A program made the translations under genes and the position numbers. From Clostridia bacterium (lineage in GTDB: Bacteria > Bacillota > Clostridia > Christensenellales > CAG-138), in the NCBI GenBank assembly GCA_017538255.1, contig JAFYJD010000024.1, positions 1-64,000 on the forward strand: a DNA stretch of 64,000 nucleotides, in the 5' to 3' direction. Every line of letters begins with the position of its first letter. Position 1 is the stretch's first letter. Below the pieces are notes generated by a model that searched no databases, was not told where the DNA came from, and was given only the letters and a program-made list of their open reading frames with translations. Positions 41,915 to 50,847 of the stretch are shown here, piece by piece.

Positions 41915-43429
41915 ATGACAGGTGTGATCTACGCAAGATATTCCTCGGACAATCAGCGCGAGGAATCCATAGAAGGACAGCTCCGTGAATGCAGAGCATT
42001 CGCGGAGAAGAGCGGCATTGAAATAGTCGGCACATACATTGACCGCGCGTTTTCGGCAAGGACGGATAATCGCCCGGATTTTCAGAAGATGATAAAGGAC
42101 AGCTCCGGCAGAAAGTTTGAGTTTGTGATCGTTTGGAAGCTGGACAGGTTTGCCCGCGACAGGTATGATTCCGCGCATTACAAGTCGATTTTGCGAAAGA
42201 ACGGCGTTAAGGTGCTTTCCGCCACGGAGAAGATATCGGACGGTTCGGAGGGAATCCTAATGGAGGCGGTGCTTGAAGGCATGGCCGAATACTACTCCGC
42301 CGAGCTTTCGGAGAAAGTCATTCGCGGAATGACCGAAAACGCGCTGAAGCGCAAGTACAATGGCGGTATTCTGCCGCTCGGCTATACCATTGACAGCGAG
42401 CGGCATTTTCAGGTCGATCCGTTGACGGCGCCTGCGGTTTTGGCGGCTTTCGTGCGCTATGCCGAGGGCGGAACCTTGCAGGATATTGCAGATGAGATGA
42501 ACGCCAAGGGCATTCGCTCAAAATTTGGCAATACCATAAGCATCGACAGCGCGAAAAGAATGCTTCATAACCGCCGCTATATAGGCGAGTTCAAGTTCCG
42601 CGATATCGTTGATCCGAACGGCGTTCCCGCGATAGTGCCGAAGGAGCTTTTTGATCGCGTGCAGGAGAGAATGAGGCATAACCAAAAGGCTGCCGGAAAG
42701 CACAAGGCGGATGATGAATACCTGCTTACACCCAAGCTCTTCTGCGGCAAATGCGAACGGCTTATGGTGGGCGAAAGCGGAAAAAACAATATGGGAACTA
42801 AATACCGCTATTATAAATGCGCGGGCGTTAAAAGCCATATGGGCTGCGATAAGAAAACCGTCAGAAAGGATTGGATAGAGGATCTTGTTATCGAGCGGAT
42901 TCTGAAGGTTATCTTCGATGATGCGCTTATCGATTCGCTTGCAGATAGCGTGATGGAGCTGCAAACAAAGGAAAACCCGGTGCTGCCGCTGCTTCAGAAG
43001 CAGTATACGGACATTCAGAGAGGCATCGACAACCTTGTGAACGCGATCCAGCAAGGGATAATAACTTCATCAACCAAGGAAAGGCTTGAGGAGCTTGAAA
43101 GGCGGAAAAGTGAGCTTGCGGTGCAGATGGTCAAGGAGGAGATGGGGAAGCCCATGCTCACTAAGGAGCAGATCGTATTCTGGTTCCACCGATTCCGCAA
43201 GCTGAATCCGAAAAAGCTTGAGCATCGCCGCCGCCTTATCGACAGCTTTGTGAACGCAGTTTATCTCTATGACGATCATATGCTGATAACCTTCAATTAC
43301 AAGGACGGAACGCAGATTGTAAACTTCACAAAGCCGGAAAATTCGCAAAAAGCGGAAGATTGTTCGGGTGTCCGGGTATCGGCTCTGCCACAAAATGAAA
43401 ACCGATCGCGTCTGCGGTCGGTTTTTTGA
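41915..43429 (+). CDS. large serine recombinase (site-specific integrase)
   Basis: 504 residues. N-terminal catalytic domain with VIYARYSSDNQ (nucleophile Ser10), KLDRFARDR and the EGMAEYYSAELSEKV helix; recombinase domain GYTIDSERHFQV; zinc ribbon LFCGKCERLMVGE with YYKCAG...GCDKK; a coiled coil; and a C-terminal domain. It would integrate and excise the surrounding element. ATG at 41915 follows AAAGGA. The last 20 codons run through a terminator hairpin, suggesting the 3' end is fused to chromosomal sequence. Confidence 0.95.
   Translation: MTGVIYARYSSDNQREESIEGQLRECRAFAEKSGIEIVGTYIDRAFSARTDNRPDFQKMIKDSSGRKFEFVIVWKLDRFARDRYDSAHYKSILRKNGVKVLSATEKISDGSEGILMEAVLEGMAEYYSAELSEKVIRGMTENALKRKYNGGILPLGYTIDSERHFQVDPLTAPAVLAAFVRYAEGGTLQDIADEMNAKGIRSKFGNTISIDSAKRMLHNRRYIGEFKFRDIVDPNGVPAIVPKELFDRVQERMRHNQKAAGKHKADDEYLLTPKLFCGKCERLMVGESGKNNMGTKYRYYKCAGVKSHMGCDKKTVRKDWIEDLVIERILKVIFDDALIDSLADSVMELQTKENPVLPLLQKQYTDIQRGIDNLVNAIQQGIITSSTKERLEELERRKSELAVQMVKEEMGKPMLTKEQIVFWFHRFRKLNPKKLEHRRRLIDSFVNAVYLYDDHMLITFNYKDGTQIVNFTKPENSQKAEDCSGVRVSALPQNENRSRLRSVF
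43401..43427 (+). terminator. terminator inside the recombinase 3' end
   Basis: ACCGATCGC / GCGGTCGGT stem (one wobble), GTCT loop, then TTTTTT; the stop codon TGA uses the last T. Confidence 0.8.
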
Positions 43430-43447
43430 TTTGCATTGTTCGATTTT

Positions 43448-43543
43448 GATTCAACTTTTGGTTTGCCCAAGTCGTTTGAACGGCCGCCGATTCAACTTTT
43501 GGTTTATCTAAGCCGTTTAAACGGCAGTTGATTCAACTTTTGG
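43448..43543. repeat. 41-bp direct repeats (2.3 copies) with internal palindromes
   Basis: GATTCAACTTTTGG starts at 43448, 43489 and 43530, exactly 41 bases apart. Each full unit contains an inverted repeat, the second being GCCGTTTAAACGGC. They lie between the recombinase and the tldD promoter, so they may be recombinase or regulator binding sites. Confidence 0.8.
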
Positions 43544-43568
43544 GACAGATGATTCTATTGTTTGTCTA

Positions 43569-43597
43569 TTGAACTCGGTCGGAACCTTTGGTAAAAT
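43569..43597 (+). promoter_or_regulatory. promoter of tldD-tldE operon
   Basis: TTGAAC, 17 bases, TAAAAT. Confidence 0.75.
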
Positions 43598-43660
43598 AAT
43601 ACCGGTACTTGGGGCGCGAGCCGAAAACAAGGATCGAGAATCGGAAGGAGAACTCTATCT

Positions 43661-44998
43661 ATGATCAACTTCAGAGAAGGCTTCTATGCGGATATCCGTA
43701 TTGAGGACAGATCGAGCACCGTTATTGCATACAAGGCGGGCGTGCTTGAAAATATGAAAAACCGCCTTGAAAAGCAGGCGTTCCTGCGCGTTTACGACGG
43801 AAAACTGTGGTACTATGCCTCCGTGACCGACGTTGAGCATCTTCAGGAAACGCTGGACGGGCTGTATGCCGCGGGAACGGCTAACCCAGATATCCTCAAA
43901 GACCCGATAGTGCGCCGCTTTGAGGTGAACCGCGACAGGCGGATGAGTTTTGAGGATTGCTCGGTGCGCGATATAACTCTAAAGGAAAAACAGGCGCTTC
44001 TTAAAGGCTATCTGCCCCTGCTGTCGGAGAATGAGTGTATCAAGATGTCGCAGGCAACATATCTCGATCGAAACAGCGTCTTCACCTTCATATCCAGCCT
44101 CGGCGCGGATATAAACTTTGATTATCAGACCTGCGGTCTTTCCGTTTCATTCGATATGACTGAGGGAGAAAAGCAGTTCAGCGGCAGTTGGCAGCAGGGC
44201 GGCACTTGCTTTGACGAAGCCAAGGGACACGAGGACGAGATCCGCGCCACGATCGAGGAGCAATATCGCTATATGCGCGATTCGGTGCCCGTTGAGCCGG
44301 GCAAATACCCGGTCGTACTCTCCCCGGAGGCCGCGGGCGTGTTTGCGCACGAGAGTTTTGGGCATAAGTCCGAAGCGGATTTTATGTTGTCCGATGAAAC
44401 GATGAAGGCGGAATGGCAGCTCGGCAAGACCGTCGGCTCGCCCATACTCTCCATAGTCGATTCCGGCGAGGTGCCGGGCACGGGCTTCACCCCATATGAC
44501 GACGAGGGCACAAAGGCGCGCAAGAACTACCTGATAAAGAACGGCAAACTTGCGGGCCGTCTGCACAGCGCAATGACCGCCGCGATGCTGGACGAGGGGC
44601 TCACCGGCAACGCCCGTGCGGTAAGCTGCGATTTTGAGCCAATCGTGCGTATGACCGCGACCTATATCGAGGGCGGCGAACTCGATTTTGACGAACTTAT
44701 CGCGCCGATCGAGAAGGGCTATTTTATTAAGCACATCAATCACGGCAGCGGCATGAGCACTTTCACGATCGCGCCGAACGTCTGCTACGAGATCGTGAAC
44801 GGTAAACTCGGTCGTCCCGTGCAGATAAGCGTCATCACAGGCAGCGTGTTTGAAACGCTCGGGCGTATCGACGGACTTACGAAGGAAGTGGAGCAGCTTT
44901 CCTTCATAACGGGCGGATGCGGCAAGATGGAGCAGTATCCGCTGCCCGTCGGCTTCGGCGGCCCGTTCGTGCGCGTATCCGAAATGAACGTTCAGTAA
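43661..44998 (+). CDS. tldD: TldD-like metallopeptidase subunit
   Basis: TldD/TldE is a heterodimeric zinc protease with a chamber for unfolded peptides; in E. coli it matures microcin B17 and degrades CcdA. This 445-residue product carries the HExxxH signature as HESFGH in AHESFGHKSEADF and the C-terminal GFGGPFVRVSEM. Start follows GGAAGGAG. It is paired with the non-catalytic-type TldE gene 13 bases downstream. Confidence 0.9.
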   Translation: MINFREGFYADIRIEDRSSTVIAYKAGVLENMKNRLEKQAFLRVYDGKLWYYASVTDVEHLQETLDGLYAAGTANPDILKDPIVRRFEVNRDRRMSFEDCSVRDITLKEKQALLKGYLPLLSENECIKMSQATYLDRNSVFTFISSLGADINFDYQTCGLSVSFDMTEGEKQFSGSWQQGGTCFDEAKGHEDEIRATIEEQYRYMRDSVPVEPGKYPVVLSPEAAGVFAHESFGHKSEADFMLSDETMKAEWQLGKTVGSPILSIVDSGEVPGTGFTPYDDEGTKARKNYLIKNGKLAGRLHSAMTAAMLDEGLTGNARAVSCDFEPIVRMTATYIEGGELDFDELIAPIEKGYFIKHINHGSGMSTFTIAPNVCYEIVNGKLGRPVQISVITGSVFETLGRIDGLTKEVEQLSFITGGCGKMEQYPLPVGFGGPFVRVSEMNVQ

Positions 44999-45011
44999 AG
45001 GGGTAATGGCT

Positions 45012-46232
45012 ATGGAAAAGGAATTCATCAAGAATACTGAAAAGAACATAACGCTCAATGTTACGGCGGGCAGGATAGACAGTTTCCGCCGGACAGAGAA
45101 AACGACGGGCACCGTGCGTGTTTACGAAAACGGCTGCATCGGCGTTGCGGGCTGCATCGGCGAGCCGAACGAGGAGGAACTTACGAAGAGGGCGACGGAG
45201 GCGCTTGAGTTCGCTATCCCGTATCCCGAAAAACTCGAGGGCGCGCTTGAACTGGAGCAAAGGCACGATGAGGAGATCATCCCGATCCACGAACTGATCC
45301 CGACGATGCAGGCTTTCCTCGACCGCCTCGGAAAAGAATGCCCGAACTTCGCTTTTTCAAACAAGATCGGGCTTGAATACACAAGCACGGAATATGTTAA
45401 TTCCAAGGGTCGCCGTCTTTTCTGCTCCGGAGGAGAGGTCAATACGTCCCTTCTTGTTCAGAATCGCGGCAGCGGCAACGTCTTTGACACCTTCCTCGGC
45501 TGGAAGGGCGATTCTTTCGACGCGGACGCGCTTATCACGCAGTTCAAAAAGGAATACGACGCCTTCTTCAAGCGCGTTGATATCGAGCCGGGCAGATACC
45601 CGATCGTAATCGATATTTCGACCGTTCTGTATCGCTTCGCAAATCATTTCATCGGCGAACTGTACGCCGCGGGCGCCTCGCTTTTGAGCGGCAAACTCGG
45701 CGAAAAGATCTTTTCCGACAAACTGAGCGTTATGTCCGATATGAACGCGGAAACGACCCCCGGCGCCTGCTTCTTCGACGCGGAGGGCTGCGTAAGCGCG
45801 CCCGACTTCAGACCGTGCATCGTTGAAAACGGTGTGCTAAAAGGGCTGTTGACCTGCAAAAAATCGGCGGATACCTTTAACATTCCGAATATCGGCACCG
45901 CGCAGGCCGCCTACGACGGCGTTCCCGGCGTGGGTCTGAGCGGCCTGTATGTTTCGCCCACGGCGAAGAGCCTCAAGCAGCTCGTGCAGGGCAAGGCGAT
46001 CTACGTTGTTATGGCGGAAGGCGGCGACGCAACGCCGGACGGACATTTCGCTTCGCCCGCTCAGCTTGCCTACCTGATGGAAGACGGCGAACTCGTCGGC
46101 CGCCTTGGCGATATAAACTTCGGCGGCAACTTCTTTGAACTGTTCGGCAAGGATTATATCGGCGCCGTGCGCGACGAACCGTTGAAGGGGAGTTCGCTTT
46201 GCGCGTTTATGATGGACGTGAGTAAAGGCTGA
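45012..46232 (+). CDS. TldE/PmbA-like peptidase partner subunit
   Basis: 406-residue PmbA/TldE family protein without the HExxxH motif, as expected for the partner. Recognisable pieces are GRYPIVIDISTVLYRFANHF, TPGACFFDAEG and the C-terminal GDINFGGNFFELFGKDYIG. ATG at 45012 has AAGGGG at proper spacing; an ATG at 45006 is too close. Same operon as tldD. Confidence 0.9.
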   Translation: MEKEFIKNTEKNITLNVTAGRIDSFRRTEKTTGTVRVYENGCIGVAGCIGEPNEEELTKRATEALEFAIPYPEKLEGALELEQRHDEEIIPIHELIPTMQAFLDRLGKECPNFAFSNKIGLEYTSTEYVNSKGRRLFCSGGEVNTSLLVQNRGSGNVFDTFLGWKGDSFDADALITQFKKEYDAFFKRVDIEPGRYPIVIDISTVLYRFANHFIGELYAAGASLLSGKLGEKIFSDKLSVMSDMNAETTPGACFFDAEGCVSAPDFRPCIVENGVLKGLLTCKKSADTFNIPNIGTAQAAYDGVPGVGLSGLYVSPTAKSLKQLVQGKAIYVVMAEGGDATPDGHFASPAQLAYLMEDGELVGRLGDINFGGNFFELFGKDYIGAVRDEPLKGSSLCAFMMDVSKG

Positions 46233-46258
46233 TCGCGCTTGAACGAATGCTTCTCTAT

Positions 46259-46299
46259 GCCCCTTTTGCCCGGCGGCAAAAGGGGCTTGGTTATTGTTT
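46259..46299 (+). terminator. terminator of tldD-tldE operon
   Basis: Perfect 12-bp stem GCCCCTTTTGCC / GGCAAAAGGGGC with CGGC loop and a T-rich tail. Confidence 0.82.
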
Positions 46300-46322
46300 G
46301 GCAGGGCGAAGTATGGTATAAT
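46294..46322 (+). promoter_or_regulatory. promoter of Sel1-NTPase gene
   Basis: TTGTTT, 17 bases, TATAAT, abutting the preceding terminator. Confidence 0.65.
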
Positions 46323-46402
46323 CGATCGAAAGCGGGAAAAGGCGGGCCGAGGCGCGTTTTGGATGAGAAATATAAGCGATAGATGAAGAAGGAACGATCT
46401 AA

Positions 46403-47323
46403 ATGAACGGGCAGGAACTGTTTGAAAAAGCGATGAAGCATATCTACGGCGACGGTGTGGAGGAGGATAACGCTCTTGCGTTCGCGCTTCTGACGAGGGC
46501 GCGTGCGCTTGGGCATATCGACGCGACGTATAATCTCGGCATCTGCTATCATTATGGCTTCGGCACGGGCGTCGATCTTGAAAAAGCCTTTGACTGCTAT
46601 ATGGAAGCGGCGTCGGCGGGGCACGGCAAGGGCGCGGAACTCGTCGGTCGCTTTTATAACCGCGGCATCCATATGGAGCGCGATCGCAAACGGGCGGAAT
46701 ATTGGCTGGATAAAGCCCTGAACAGTAAAGATAAAGAAGCCGCAGAGGAAGCAAGAAAGGAACTGGAGTTTGGGAAGCCGCCGCGCGCCCACGCACTCGG
46801 AAACAGAATAGTGATTCTCGGATGCCCCGGCAGCGGCAAGAGCACGTTGGCGCTTCGTCTTAACGAAATTGCGGGACTGCCGCTCATCCACCTTGACAAT
46901 ATCTGGTGGAAAGAGGACGGGACGCATATCACCGGAGCGGAGTTTGACGAAAGGCTTCAAGCGATACTTGCGGGCGAAAAATGGATGATCGACGGCAATT
47001 ACAGTCGAACTCAGCAGCTGCGCATCGCCGCCTGCGATACCGCGATCGTACTCGATTACGACACCGAGGTGTGCCTGACAGGGATACGCGAAAGATTGGG
47101 CAAGCCTCGTGCGGACCTGCCGTGGACGGAAGAGGAACTCGACCCGGAACTCGTTCAAATGGTCGAATCGTATCGCGGCGAGAACAGGGAAAAACTGTTC
47201 GCGTGCATCGAAAAATACCCGAATAAGCGCGTGCTGGTTTTTTCATCGAGAAGCGAGACCAACGCGTGGCTTTCGGAAATAAAGAAGGAAAGAGAGGAAT
47301 CTATATGCAAGGCGATATCATAA
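46403..47323 (+). CDS. Sel1-repeat protein fused to a P-loop NTPase
   Basis: 306 residues. Residues 1-115 form three Sel1-like helical repeats (DATYNLGICYHYGFGTG, GKGAELVGRFYNRG). From about 130 a small kinase-like NTPase follows: Walker A GCPGSGKST, then HLDNIWWK, DGNYSRT and LDYDTEVCL, resembling adenylate-kinase-like topology modulation (FlaR-type) proteins. The fusion suggests a scaffold for a small-molecule or nucleotide kinase; substrate unknown. The GNAT gene overlaps its end. Confidence 0.88.
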   Translation: MNGQELFEKAMKHIYGDGVEEDNALAFALLTRARALGHIDATYNLGICYHYGFGTGVDLEKAFDCYMEAASAGHGKGAELVGRFYNRGIHMERDRKRAEYWLDKALNSKDKEAAEEARKELEFGKPPRAHALGNRIVILGCPGSGKSTLALRLNEIAGLPLIHLDNIWWKEDGTHITGAEFDERLQAILAGEKWMIDGNYSRTQQLRIAACDTAIVLDYDTEVCLTGIRERLGKPRADLPWTEEELDPELVQMVESYRGENREKLFACIEKYPNKRVLVFSSRSETNAWLSEIKKEREESICKAIS

Positions 47324-47937
47324 TAAGGCGCGAAACCGAAAAGGATTATGCCGAGGTGGAAACCCTTGTGCGGGAGTCGTTTTGGAATGTTTACAGGCCG
47401 GGGTGTTTGGAGCATTATGTCATCCACAGGCTGCGCGACGATCCCGCGTTTGTCGGGGAACTTGATTTTGTTATGGAAAAGGACGGCGTGATAATAGGGC
47501 AGAATATGTTTATGCGCGCCGAGATAAAGTCGGATGACGGGCGCAGAATACCGATAATGACGATGGGCCCGATCTGCGTTGCGCCGGATCTCAAGCGCAG
47601 GGGCTACGGAAAGATATTGCTCGACTATTCGCTCGAAAAGGCGGCGGAACTCGGGTGCGGCGCGCTCTGCTTTGAGGGCAACATCGGTTTTTACGGCAAG
47701 AGCGGCTTTACATACGCGCGCAATTTCGGTATCCGCTACCACGGTCTGCCCGAGGGCGTGGACGATTCGTTCTTCCTTGCGCGGGAGTTGAAAAAGGGCT
47801 GGCTTGACGGTGTGAGCGGCGAGTATGCGCCGCCCGAGGGCTACTTTGTTTGCGAGCGCGAAAAGGAAGCGTTCGAGGCGTATGAGGCAAAGTTCCCAAA
47901 GCGTGTAAAGCTGAAACTCGAAGGGCAGCTCGTTTGA
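47305..47937 (+). CDS. GNAT family N-acetyltransferase
   Basis: 210 residues with the GNAT acetyl-CoA motif CVAPDLKRRGYGKILLD and the following EGNIGFYGKSGF segment. The substrate is not predictable. ATG at 47305 follows AGAGAGG and overlaps the previous gene by 19 bases, so translation is coupled. Confidence 0.92.
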   Translation: MQGDIIIRRETEKDYAEVETLVRESFWNVYRPGCLEHYVIHRLRDDPAFVGELDFVMEKDGVIIGQNMFMRAEIKSDDGRRIPIMTMGPICVAPDLKRRGYGKILLDYSLEKAAELGCGALCFEGNIGFYGKSGFTYARNFGIRYHGLPEGVDDSFFLARELKKGWLDGVSGEYAPPEGYFVCEREKEAFEAYEAKFPKRVKLKLEGQLV

Positions 47938-47972
47938 TTTAAAGGGCGAATGGATAATAGTAAATAAGCATA

Positions 47973-48006
47973 AGCGGGCGACAGGCGTAAAAGCCTGTCG
48001 CCCGCT
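47973..48006. terminator. hairpin between convergent GNAT and M42 genes
   Basis: Perfect 14-bp arms AGCGGGCGACAGGC / GCCTGTCGCCCGCT. T tract weak on both strands. Confidence 0.7.
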
Positions 48007-48021
48007 GCTGTTCAACTCGGA

Positions 48022-49101
48022 TCAAAAGCCCGCGATGATCTCGGAGGTCAGTTTTTCCGATATGCAAACGGCTAATCTTACCGCGCTTTCAAGGTCGCGC
48101 GCGGTGGTGATGCAGTTGGGCGTGTGGATATAGCGCACGGGCACGCCGGCGATGATGACGGGCACGCCGTTGTCCGCAAGGTTGATGATCGCGCCGTTGT
48201 TGCCGCCGCCCTCGCGCACGGACGCCTGAACGGGGATGCCCGCTTTTTCCGCTTCGGCGAGCGCAAAACGCATATAGCGCGGGTTGCAGATTATCGAGCG
48301 ATCCATATAGCGGAGCATCGGGCCTTTGCCGACTACGGTCTGCGCGCCCCACGGCTCGGTGAAGGTATCGTCCGCCGGCGCGCCCTCGAAGCAGAGCGCG
48401 ATATCGGGCTTTACCTTCTTGACGGCGACGATGACGCCGCGTTCGCCGACCTCCTCCTGCGAGGAAAACACGCCCACGATATCCACGGGCAGTTCGCGGC
48501 CCTTGAGGGCGCGGAGCGTGAGTATCAGCGCGGCGCAGCCGATGCGGCAGTCAAAGCCCTTGCCGAACATAAGGTCGCGCTTTTCGTCGTATTCAAACGC
48601 GGTGGCGGGTACAACGGGCTCGCCGATGCCGATATGAAAAACGTCTATCGCTTCCTCGCGGGAGGAGGCGCCGATATCGATGTAGAGCGAGGATACCTCG
48701 ACGGCGGCGTTTTTTTCACGCTCGCTCATAAAATGCACGGGCTTGGCGGCGATGATGCCGCTTATGTATTCGCCGAGCGTGTTTCTGACGCGCACCTTGG
48801 TGGAGGGGAGCGCGGTTTTGTTCCAGTTTCCGAGCTGCAAAAACTCGAGCGTGCCGTTGGGTTTAATAGCCTTGACGATGAGCCCGACCTCGTCCGTGTG
48901 CGCGTCGAGCATCAATACGGGCTTGCCGCCGGTGTTCTCCCTGCGGCGGACATAGAGATTGCGCAGACTGTCCTCCTCAACGTCGCCGAGGTCCTCAGTA
49001 TGGCGCCTGATGACATTGACGGCATCGTCCTCAAAGCCCGAAGGACCGAACGCGTTTGACAGTTCTTCGGCGATGCGGACGGCTTCTGATGATCCAAGCA
49101 T
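48022..49101 (-). CDS. M42 family metallo-aminopeptidase
   Basis: 359 residues. Two-zinc M42 (glutamyl aminopeptidase/cellulase-like) signatures: DAHTDEVGLIVK, KGFDCRIGCAAL, SSQEEVGERG (catalytic Glu pair) and YIHTPNCIT. Cytosolic dodecameric peptidases trimming peptides. ATG at 49101 follows AAGGAG; the longer frame upstream is rejected. Confidence 0.94.
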   Translation of the reverse strand: MLGSSEAVRIAEELSNAFGPSGFEDDAVNVIRRHTEDLGDVEEDSLRNLYVRRRENTGGKPVLMLDAHTDEVGLIVKAIKPNGTLEFLQLGNWNKTALPSTKVRVRNTLGEYISGIIAAKPVHFMSEREKNAAVEVSSLYIDIGASSREEAIDVFHIGIGEPVVPATAFEYDEKRDLMFGKGFDCRIGCAALILTLRALKGRELPVDIVGVFSSQEEVGERGVIVAVKKVKPDIALCFEGAPADDTFTEPWGAQTVVGKGPMLRYMDRSIICNPRYMRFALAEAEKAGIPVQASVREGGGNNGAIINLADNGVPVIIAGVPVRYIHTPNCITTARDLESAVRLAVCISEKLTSEIIAGF

Positions 49102-49164
49102 AGTTATCTCCTTTTTTAACGCGCCGCGAAAAGAATTTTCCAAAGCTGCGCTTATTATGAACAT

Positions 49165-49193
49165 ATTATAGTGTATAAACGCGGCGTTGTCTA
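49165..49193 (-). promoter_or_regulatory. promoter of M42 peptidase
   Basis: Minus strand TAGACA, 17 bases, TATAAT. Confidence 0.75.
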
Positions 49194-49317
49194 CCCGAAC
49201 GGGGCCGCGGGGGCGGCGCAAAAAAATAATTTTTGCCGATTTGGCGCTTTATACAAGATATGGTGCTTTTGAGTTTTGGGAAAATACAAATCCGCAAAAA
49301 TTGTCGTTCGCGCTACC

Positions 49318-49346
49318 TTGAAAGAGAGCGAATTTTTTGGTATTAT
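49318..49346 (+). promoter_or_regulatory. promoter of dnaA
   Basis: TTGAAA, exactly 17 bases, TATTAT. Confidence 0.75.
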
Positions 49347-49450
49347 AAGTACCCGCCCTTTAAGCGACACGGTTTTTCGCTTCGCGTTTCGGAATAAGTT
49401 CACGCTCATTTCGGGCAGGTCAAATAAAATGTGCAATACGGAGGCCCGCT

Positions 49451-50776
49451 TTGCTGTCGATAGATATGTTATGGTCAAAGGCGCTGCGCGTTTTGGAGCA
49501 GCAGTTGACAAGTATCACATTCGAAAACTGGATAGCGTCCATAAAACCCGTCCGCTTTGACGAGGACGGAACGCTCGTGCTTTTGACGGAAACGGAGATC
49601 CACCGCGATACGCTGGAAAGGTTCTACTCAAATACCGTCGCAAAGAGCCTCAAAGAGGCCTCGGGCGAGGACGTCGCGGTGCGCTTTGTAATCAGTACCG
49701 ACGCGGAACCCGCCGCGCAGAAGGACGAGCCCCCACGGCGCCGCGCACAGACCAACCTGAACGAGAGATACACCTTTGATACCTTCGTTAAGGGCGAATC
49801 CAACCGCTTTGCGTATGCCGCGGCGTTCGCCGTTGCGGAAAGCCCGTTCAACGCCTATAATCCGCTGTTCATCTACGGTGGCGTGGGTCTTGGCAAAACG
49901 CATCTTATGCAGGCGATAGGGCATTATATCGCTTCGGAGAATCCCGACTTCAAAATACTCTATACCACGAGCGAGAACTTTATAAACGACGTCGTTTTCT
50001 CGATCGGAAAGAACGACAGGCAGTCGCTTCAGAACAAGTACAGAAGCCTCGATGTGCTGTTGATAGACGATATCCAGTTCATCGGCGGCAAGGATGCGAC
50101 GGAACTTGAGTTCTTCAACGTGTTCAACGATCTTAAGAACGCGGGCAAGCAGATAATCATCACGAGCGATAAACCGCCCAAGGACGTGCCCTTGCTGGAA
50201 GAAAGGCTCAAAACGCGCATTGGCTGGGGGCTTGTTGTGGATATACAGGCGCCCGATTTCGAAACGAGGCTTGCGATCCTCAAACGCAAGGCGTCCGAAG
50301 AAGCCGGAGTTGAGATCGAGGACGCGGTGCTGAGCATGATCGCGGAGCGCATAAACACCAATATCAGGGATATCGAGGGCTGTTTCAACCGCATCGTCGC
50401 CTATACGAAGTTCATCAACAAGCCGATGACCGCTTCGATAGCGGAAAACGTGCTCAAGGACTTCATTTCAAGCGGCGAAAAACGCAACGTTTCGGGCGAC
50501 CTGATAAAGCAGGTCGTGTGCGATTTCTTCGATATCACCGCGGCGGAGATAGAGTCTTCGCGCCGCGACAGAAAGTTTGCCTACCCGCGCCAGATCGCGA
50601 TGTATCTTGCAAGGAACCTTTTGGACAGTTCATATCAGGAGATCGGTATGATGTACGGCAACAGGCATTATTCAACGGTTATGCACGCCTGCGAGCAGAT
50701 CGAAAACCTGATCCCGAGCGACGATCAGCTCAAAAAGACCGTCGAGGATATAACAGCGAGGCTGAATAACAGTTAA
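49451..50776 (+). CDS. dnaA: chromosomal replication initiator DnaA
   Basis: 441 residues: domain I (WSKALRVLEQQLTSITFENW), short linker, AAA+ domain with FIYGGVGLGKTHLM and LLIDDIQFI, and C-terminal DNA-binding signature SSYQEIGMMYGNRHYSTVMH. TTG start chosen because CGGAGG precedes it by six bases; an ATG at 49466 is possible. dnaN does not follow, which is unusual. Confidence 0.97.
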   Translation: MLSIDMLWSKALRVLEQQLTSITFENWIASIKPVRFDEDGTLVLLTETEIHRDTLERFYSNTVAKSLKEASGEDVAVRFVISTDAEPAAQKDEPPRRRAQTNLNERYTFDTFVKGESNRFAYAAAFAVAESPFNAYNPLFIYGGVGLGKTHLMQAIGHYIASENPDFKILYTTSENFINDVVFSIGKNDRQSLQNKYRSLDVLLIDDIQFIGGKDATELEFFNVFNDLKNAGKQIIITSDKPPKDVPLLEERLKTRIGWGLVVDIQAPDFETRLAILKRKASEEAGVEIEDAVLSMIAERINTNIRDIEGCFNRIVAYTKFINKPMTASIAENVLKDFISSGEKRNVSGDLIKQVVCDFFDITAAEIESSRRDRKFAYPRQIAMYLARNLLDSSYQEIGMMYGNRHYSTVMHACEQIENLIPSDDQLKKTVEDITARLNNS

Positions 50777-50792
50777 AACAAGGAACGGACTG

Positions 50793-50821
50793 TTGACAGA
50801 CTGCTTATTATATGATATAAT
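50793..50821 (+). promoter_or_regulatory. promoter of small membrane protein gene
   Basis: TTGACA, exactly 17 bases, TATAAT, close behind dnaA. Confidence 0.85.
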
Positions 50822-50847
50822 AGGAGCGATAGGAGGTGGACGCGCAA

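Larger units (their letters stand above)
49102..49450. other. intergenic region between M42 gene and dnaA
   Basis: About 350 bases with divergent promoters (49165-49193 minus, 49318-49346 plus) and AT-rich runs. One near-consensus DnaA box, TTATACACT, lies on the minus strand at 49171-49179. There is no cluster of boxes, so this does not look like a classical oriC. Confidence 0.5.

Noticed and set aside
43381-43392. tRNA fragment at the recombinase 3' end
   Set aside because: A CTGCCA-like end is present, but no acceptor or T-stem pairing can be built, so a tRNA remnant is not supported.
49222-49450. Classical oriC upstream of dnaA
   Set aside because: No exact DnaA box and no box cluster; only one near match on the minus strand outside this part of the gap.
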